Assembly: GCA_009761415.1 (NCBI GenBank)
Contig: QUOL01000010.1
Span: forward strand, 186,001-250,000
Origin: Sarcomyxa edulis
Taxonomy: Eukaryota > Basidiomycota > Agaricomycetes > Agaricales > Mycenaceae
Direction: 5' to 3'
DNA: 64,000 nucleotides
Positions 57,439-64,000 of this stretch are shown one piece after another. The notes below the pieces were generated by a model. That model was not told where the DNA came from, did no database searches, and worked only from the letters and a program-made list of their open reading frames with translations. A program made the position numbers and the translations under genes. Position 1 is the first letter of the stretch. Each line of letters opens with the position of its first letter.

Positions 57439-58273
57439 ATTTTTTTACCGTCGAACCTTGATCTACGGCTGCGTTTCCATATTTCATATATCCTTCTTCT
57501 CGACTGGAACCTGAGGTTTCCACTGACAAAATTCCAGGACCCAAGTACTCAAGCTCAAGCATGAGTGACACTCCAGCAAGTCCGAACGCTCAAGTTAAGA
57601 ACCGCGATGCGATCTGTTAATCCGCACGTGGCTCTATTGAATTTCGTGTTATGGTCAGCAACCACTATTTTGCCGTCGTGGCCAACTCTGACTTGCCAAA
57701 CCATCTCAAAGGCCGTTTTGTCAACTTTCAGGCCGGGGCGCATATGTCTCGGCAGATCGTTCAGAGATATCAGAAGCCGAAGGCATTGCGTATCTTTTGG
57801 GTTCAATGGACGTTTGTGAACGCAAGGGCCGACTAAACAATTGAAGGCCTGAAAGCCCACTGTGATATTCAGTCTCTACTATCGACCTTCGACCCCCCTC
57901 TGAAAAGTAAGTAACGTCTCCGCTTGCTATTAGAATCCGAGTGTACCTGATCTCACAACTGCTACACATTCCGTTCCAGACGAGATCCCTGAGATAACTT
58001 CGAGGTGTTATATGTTTGATCGTTCTATCCTCTTCTTATCCGCGCTGACTTGGCATCGCAAGGTCTGCAATACGTGTCTCAAGGACAATCACTTCCTACC
58101 TCTTCAGATCTGACGAAGATACTCGTGTGCATGGATCTATGACATCTTCTAGGACTGCCGCTACCCCGCATACTGCTTAAATAGTGTATTCCGACAGAAA
58201 AAATGTACATGCTACGTCGGTGTGTCCAGTTTCTTTCATCCTCCTCCTCCTACTTTCCCCCTTCCTCTCTTGC
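57439..58273. other. Intergenic region with a repeat copy
   Basis: About 830 bp between P450-like copy 2 and the 3' end of the bZIP-like gene. Apart from the inverted repeat copy at 57,657-57,735, I see no gene. The open frames at 57,555-57,860 are simply frames through the repeat. Confidence 0.5.
57657..57735 (-). repeat. Decayed, inverted copy of the 34-kb repeat
   Basis: Read on the minus strand, this segment starts CGGCCTGAAAGTTGACAAA and aligns with the beginning of repeat copy A near 34,187. It continues through the CGGCCT(T/C)TG word, GGCAAGTCAGAGTTGGCC (against GGCCAAGTCAGACTTGGCC in copy A) and CGGCAAAATAG. About three quarters of positions agree without gaps. One arm of the 11-nt palindrome has lost two bases, so it no longer forms a perfect hairpin. 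A GGCCTGAAAGCC word at about 57,846 may be another fragment. Confidence 0.7.
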
Positions 58274-59244
58274 TCAATTCCCATAAGACCAGTCATTGTC
58301 TTCTTGGGAAATTCCATTTGGTCCATCGGACGAGTATGGAAAACTCGAGTAGCTTTCGATGATATGCTTTGTGGGCATTGCCCACGTTGTCGGATTGCCA
58401 ATCTCTGGCGCATAAATGCTAGCTCCGTTATATGAGGTGCTTTGCCCGAGTGCGGATGCTTCCGGTACGAGGGGCTTGTGCGAATATCTGAATTCGTGAG
58501 GCGACGTTGAGAAGGATGGGAATCCAGATACTGACAATGGCGCGTCGAATTGGCCGGAATTGGAGACGTTTGAGGCTAGGTAACCTGGTGATAGATATTG
58601 ACTATCAAAAAATCTCTTAGGTTCGGTCGATCTTTCTCTATCCGCCCCCCACTCCCTTGATTCTTCGGTATGTCTTTGAATACCTGCGGCTACAATGACG
58701 ATCGTCGACAACAGATCATTAGGGATTCTATTAGGATAAGTCCCGAGAACTTACTTGGTTCACCGAATGTTTTATTTTGGACCGACACCGTCGCAGTGCT
58801 CGCTGTGCCCGCAATCATTCCGGTCACGATGCCTGTCAGTAGTTCGACCTGCGTTGTCAACGCCTTGTTTTCGGCCATCAGTCTGATCAACTGTTCACGG
58901 GCTAACGATGGAGGTCAGAGCCTGTTCAAATCGTGATGCTCCAGTCACTCACCTCGATCCATAGCCAGCGACTCGGGGGAAGACCCATCGACTGCTTGAC
59001 TATTTCCTCTGGGAAGAACTGCCATAGAATTCGTTAATCGTCGTAACGAGGCTTTGAGTCTATCTCTTCTTCTCTGTGCCCTGTTACGATCACGCTGCTG
59101 TCGGTCATCGTCCGAGGTCGAGGTTGAGGTCGAAGACTCGCTCGACCTCTTGTTATTCGTCCTAGTATTGGCGCCAGGCTGATATCCAGCCGGAGCTTCG
59201 GGCGATTTGGTTCTTGAGTTGGAGTTGGAGGGTGCCTTGGGCAT
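58274..59244 (-). CDS. bZIP-like transcription factor
   Basis: Three exons, 59244-58953, 58901-58755 and 58683-58274, join in phase to 282 aa. The N-terminus is Ser/Asn-rich. A basic region RDRNRAQRRRDRLKASL has the N-x7-R spacing of a bZIP DNA-contact helix. Instead of continuing into a zipper, about 30 Pro/Gly/Ser-rich residues intervene before a second helix REQLIRLMAENKALTTQVELL with heptad Leu/Met. The C-terminal half is Ser/Tyr-rich and looks like an activation region. It may be a variant bZIP or a looser coiled-coil regulator; no Yap-type Cys clusters are present. No target or pathway can be inferred from neighbours. Confidence 0.6.
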
Positions 59245-59710
59245 CTTGGTATTGTGAGGAGCGGAATTGAAGTCGAGGGAAGAAAGGTTGGGGCACTTAG
59301 AGGTATGTGAGACTCTTACATATCTATATTTTGATGATGAACATCCTTTGTTCTGCCTCGTCGAATCATTTTCTGGGGATATGTTATGACATCAACACGA
59401 GTTCTAGTGAACGACTTCTACTTCTAGACCCATGGGGATCATCATCAAACCACGATGTTTACACGTTTTTCTACTATCTGGTCGGGAGAAATAGTGGCAT
59501 ATATGGGCCTAATCGGTGAAGCTGACGTCCTCAATGACCGTACCAACTCCGTACCACCCAGAGTGTGTTTTGATTTCATTTATCCTTAGTCTATAAGAAC
59601 TCCGTTGTATCGCTCTCTGTGTAATCGAGTGATGGGAAAGTAATGTAACAATTTCGGAACAGTAAGTACAGTGTAGTTTGTCAAGACATCCATAAATTGA
59701 AAAAAAGAAT
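59245..59710. other. Upstream region of the bZIP-like gene
   Basis: A 466-bp interval between the bZIP-like start (minus) and the MAK10 stop (minus). It contains the bZIP promoter and the MAK10 3' end, and no supported gene. Two AT-rich stretches (near 59,320 and 59,640) are compatible with 3' processing of MAK10. Confidence 0.45.
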
Positions 59711-62667
59711 CTACGACACCAGTTTAGCATGTCTATTTCGTCGTCTTTCAGCACCCTCACTCGAAAGGCAGGGGAACCACGGATGATATTGGGGGTCCCA
59801 TTTGAGAAGTCCGACGTCGAAGGAGGCTATCTCGTCCACAGATGCTGGTAGTCCGTAAAGGGCCTCGCAAACACGAGACAACTGCTGGATGAACTGCCAC
59901 AGGGCTTGAGTTGACAGATTCCGGTGTCGACGATAACCGAGACTTACTTCTAAACGATCTTTCACCCATTCACCGGCCCATGCGGTGGACATGCCGCCCT
60001 CCGTGAGATAATCCAGCACATGTTTCGCTTGCTTCATAGAATCTGTGGGAGAAAACTTCTTTTCCTGCAATCGTATCAGAATTTTGCTGAAGGTGTGGAT
60101 GAAATTCAGCTTGCCTTGCATATTTCATTGCAGGCGGTTTGAAATCGACTGAAATTGGGCGAAACGACAACAGGCGTGGTGATGTCATGATATTCCGATC
60201 GGAAAGCCCATTTATAGCGTCGGAAGAAGTTGGCTCGCATTTGTTGCCAACTGAGAGACATCAATTGTGTGGAGACCTGAACACGAGTCATTAAAATCGC
60301 GCGTTTCCTTCTGGAATATTTACTCACGGAAAACATAGCCTTCGATATGAGTTGCAAGGCGGTAAGAAATTCGCGTTGGAAATATAGCTCTGAATAAGCA
60401 ACGGAGTCTACAAACATGAGGGATGAGTTAAACCGATTGTTAGACAACGTGAAGGACACGAAAAAACAAGCGTGCCTTTGGGTACAACTACTAATAGGCC
60501 ATCGAGGCACGAGAGATGGGCCTCAAGGACTTGAGTAGCATACCAGTACGCAAACGGTTTCTCGTCAGCGGTGTACAGCTCCAGCTGGAAGCCGGAGAAA
60601 ATAATCTCTCGAACAGCTGAGAGCCTCCAAAGTAAAGGAACATCGGACATGTGGGTAATGATAGTATCGTGTGGATGTTCGTTCTTGCAAATTCGGGTAG
60701 AATATGTCAAGAGGGATTAGATAGTGGAAAAAATGACGGCTGAGCTGACCGTATCATCAAGATGAGACGTTACAAACAGGAATTGATCGTAAGAGGTCTG
60801 CCAATCCAATAACGACTTCATAAGATGTCGTCTCCGTCTTGGGGGGTTGAGCCAGAGGCCCCTGATGCTGGCGGTTAGAAGCTGTATATAGAAATTTTGT
60901 CAACGAGAATATGACAGAGACTGAAACGAGTAACCATGCCTTGATTAACCTTCGCTCTGAAGCTTGTAAAGGGGGAGTCGTAGGTTTTGTCCATCGTCGT
61001 TTCACTACCTCGACCAGGGTACCATACGAAACTCCTAAAGTCTCCAGGAAAAATCGTTCTACGGTCCACAGAGGAGGATATTTGTTTAAAACAAGAAGCC
61101 CGTCATAGAAGACAGACTATTTAGAAGTATTAGATCGCCTAGAGAGGAGAGCGAAAAGCGCAGGAGGTGATATACCTGTATAGATGAGCGAATATATGGG
61201 ATCCTTGGTGGAGGGTCCGTCAGCCGTTGTCGGAGACATCCAACGATCTACAACTGCTTCAGAAGATATAGATCGGGACTGGAAACACAAGCGCACCTGC
61301 CAGGTAGTCAAGTCAGTAGTCAAAGTCAACTGACGAAGCTCCCGCCACCCATCCAACAGGGTAGCAATAGCTATCCACGTAGCTTCGTGTGAGGGAATGT
61401 CTAACACTCGTATTGGGACGAAGGTGTTCAGACGACGGCCAATGAAGGGGTCGAATGCCACGTTCGCTGCTGATCCAGGTGCTGGATCGGGCGAGGGATG
61501 TTCGCGGATGGTTTTGAGGTGTGTGAAGGCCATTTCTAGAAGCCTTTCGAACTGAGCGCTATCTTTGTATACATCGAGATCCATCAATTGTAGAAGGGTC
61601 TGGATATACGGGTGAGCACCACACCCGGAGAGAGGACTGTTTACGGACCTTCCGCAATAGAATCCGAGATTGAAGGGCGTCATGCCAAAAGTCCGAGACT
61701 GATAGAAGGAGTTATTAATGAGATATGAAAGGAACAAAACAGACGCAGAACCTTTGGTCGATCTCAGAAGCCATGCATTGGCTTCTTGTAACGTCCACAG
61801 AACATGTTTGGTGGAAACACTTTCCAGTAGTGGCACGTCGCATTTCTCTCCTTGCCAATCCTCTCCCTAGAATTCGACGATAAGTGGAAGGCATTGAGAG
61901 AGATGACTTAGTTTCTACTGACGTCCTGCACACTTCCTTTGGAGAGCTCTCGCCAGGCTAGATCACAGCATTTTAGAAGTCCTAATATACCAGCCCTCAT
62001 TACTATAGTGATCAACTCTTGAGGAGGGCCAGTTTTCAGAGTCGAGCGTTGCGGCACGAGTTCTGGTTCTAATTCTACGAGGTGATGCACGTATTGCAAT
62101 GTAAACACCGTTTGCGATAGGTTGTTGCCAGCGTGCCATTCCATCTGAATAGCAGAGCAGAAAGTTGACAAAAAATACATTACAACTCCGGAAAAGACAT
62201 TTGGAGGGTATACGACATTCACCTCGTACGCAAACGATCTATCCAATATCCAACATATTTCCTCTGGGAGTAGTGGTGCTAACGCGTCGAAAGACGGTCG
62301 TCGTTCCTCCTCTATGCCAATCATTCCACTATCGAGACGCGGTTCCCCGATCTTAGATGGAGCCGTCAAGATCAATGGGAACGTAGATTGTGTAAGGCTT
62401 CTACTTGCCTCGAAAGCGCTCATGGCGTCCAATAATGTAAATCCATCCATGAATATTGTGCTCCCAGGTTCCATGTCTTGATAAGATGTCAAAATCGATG
62501 GAGGTCACTGGGAGTCCGACGAAAAGCTTACCCGCCGCTGCGTCGTTAAAAATTTCAGTAACATCGCCAAAATCATCACCTCCAGGCAAGTCAAGTTTTA
62601 GGAGATCGACAGCCATGTCGTCCGAGTATGAAAGTGCAGATTGGGAGCTCTCTGAATGTATGTCCAT
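59711..62667 (-). CDS. MAK10: NatC N-acetyltransferase subunit Mak10/NAA35
   Basis: Auxiliary, ribosome-anchoring subunit of the NatC complex, which acetylates Met-hydrophobic N-termini. Thirteen exons join in phase to 746 aa, close to yeast Mak10 (733): 62667-62532, 62476-62223, 62144-61923, 61866-61752, 61698-61649, 61599-61297, 61247-61176, 61116-60950, 60867-60750, 60683-60476, 60407-60328, 60276-60115, 60064-59711. Family landmarks are DVTEIFNDAA, the K-M-D-S-G-M motif as EPRLDSGMIG, LLPEEICWILDRSFAYEMEWHAGNNLSQTVF, AGILGLLKCCDLAW, PYIRSSIQSVFYDG and PRRRRHLMKSLLDW. Two introns (60475-60408 and 60114-60065) must use GC donors to keep frame. The ATG at 62,667 is preferred to 62,760, which would run into the MSW1 coding sequence. 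Confidence 0.9.
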
Positions 62668-62750
62668 CGAACTTGAAGCGAGGTTGCACGGGCGAACAGG
62701 AGGCTGGAGAGGGGAAGAAGAACGAACTCGTAGTGGCTGTGCAAAAAAAT
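62668..62750. promoter_or_regulatory. 83-bp bidirectional promoter, MAK10/MSW1
   Basis: Only 83 bp separate the two start codons, so the 5' leaders and promoter elements must overlap or lie within the opposite gene. No TATA box is visible. A purine-rich GGAGAGGGGAAGAAG stretch occupies the middle. Confidence 0.6.

Positions 62751-64000
<1,250 letters not shown>

Overview
The window reads as nuclear DNA of a filamentous basidiomycete, most likely a wood- or litter-decaying Agaricomycete. The evidence is dense genes on both strands, many 45-70 bp GT..AG introns with CTNAC-type branch sites, and clade-typical families: an AA14 copper oxygenase, WSC-domain and small secreted proteins, BTB and F-box proteins, a DUF6593-type protein and expanded P450s. 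Gene models below were assembled by eye from homologous reading frames and splice signals. Those where every exon joins in phase are given with exon coordinates.

Layout. 1-8 kb: end of a coiled-coil gene, an AA14 lytic polysaccharide monooxygenase with tiny exons, the mitochondrial GTP/GDP carrier GGC1, and a secreted WSC protein. 8-20 kb: cytosolic-type carnitine acetyltransferase (minus), an inositol polyphosphate kinase, a DUF6593-type gene (minus), DNA glycosylase NTH1, the thiamine enzyme THI20 (minus), and Paf1-complex subunit CDC73 followed by a 19-bp minisatellite. 20-33 kb: a half-size ABC exporter, vacuolar lipase ATG15 (minus) divergent from GPI-remodelling PER1, eIF2A (minus), a second inositol polyphosphate kinase (minus) divergent from a small conserved protein, and a BTB protein. 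34-39.5 kb: a GC-rich palindromic tandem repeat, a five-exon C2H2-plus-RING protein (minus), an uncertain ORF, and a canonical P450. 39.7-46.8 kb: SAGA subunit ADA3/NGG1 (minus), an SLC41-type Mg2+ transporter, Pol I subunit RPA34 (minus), and an F-box protein. 47-57.5 kb: two intronless P450-like paralogues with a degenerate haem loop, flanking a conserved unknown protein, mitoribosomal mS33, the mitochondrial helicase SUV3, and a secreted Ser-rich protein. 57.6-64 kb: an inverted, decayed copy of the 34-kb repeat, a bZIP-like factor, NatC subunit MAK10/NAA35 (minus), and, 83 bp away, mitochondrial tryptophanyl-tRNA synthetase MSW1, cut by the window end.

Most genes are housekeeping and act independently. 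Possible functional groupings are head-to-head pairs sharing very short promoters (mS33/SUV3, MAK10/MSW1, ATG15/PER1, IPK/small protein). Oddities include at least five probable GC-AG introns, two copies each of two gene families (inositol kinase, P450-like), and the dispersed palindromic repeat. I did not see a prokaryote-like defence or mobile system; the most unusual candidates are the P450-like pair, the C2H2/RING protein and the repeat family.
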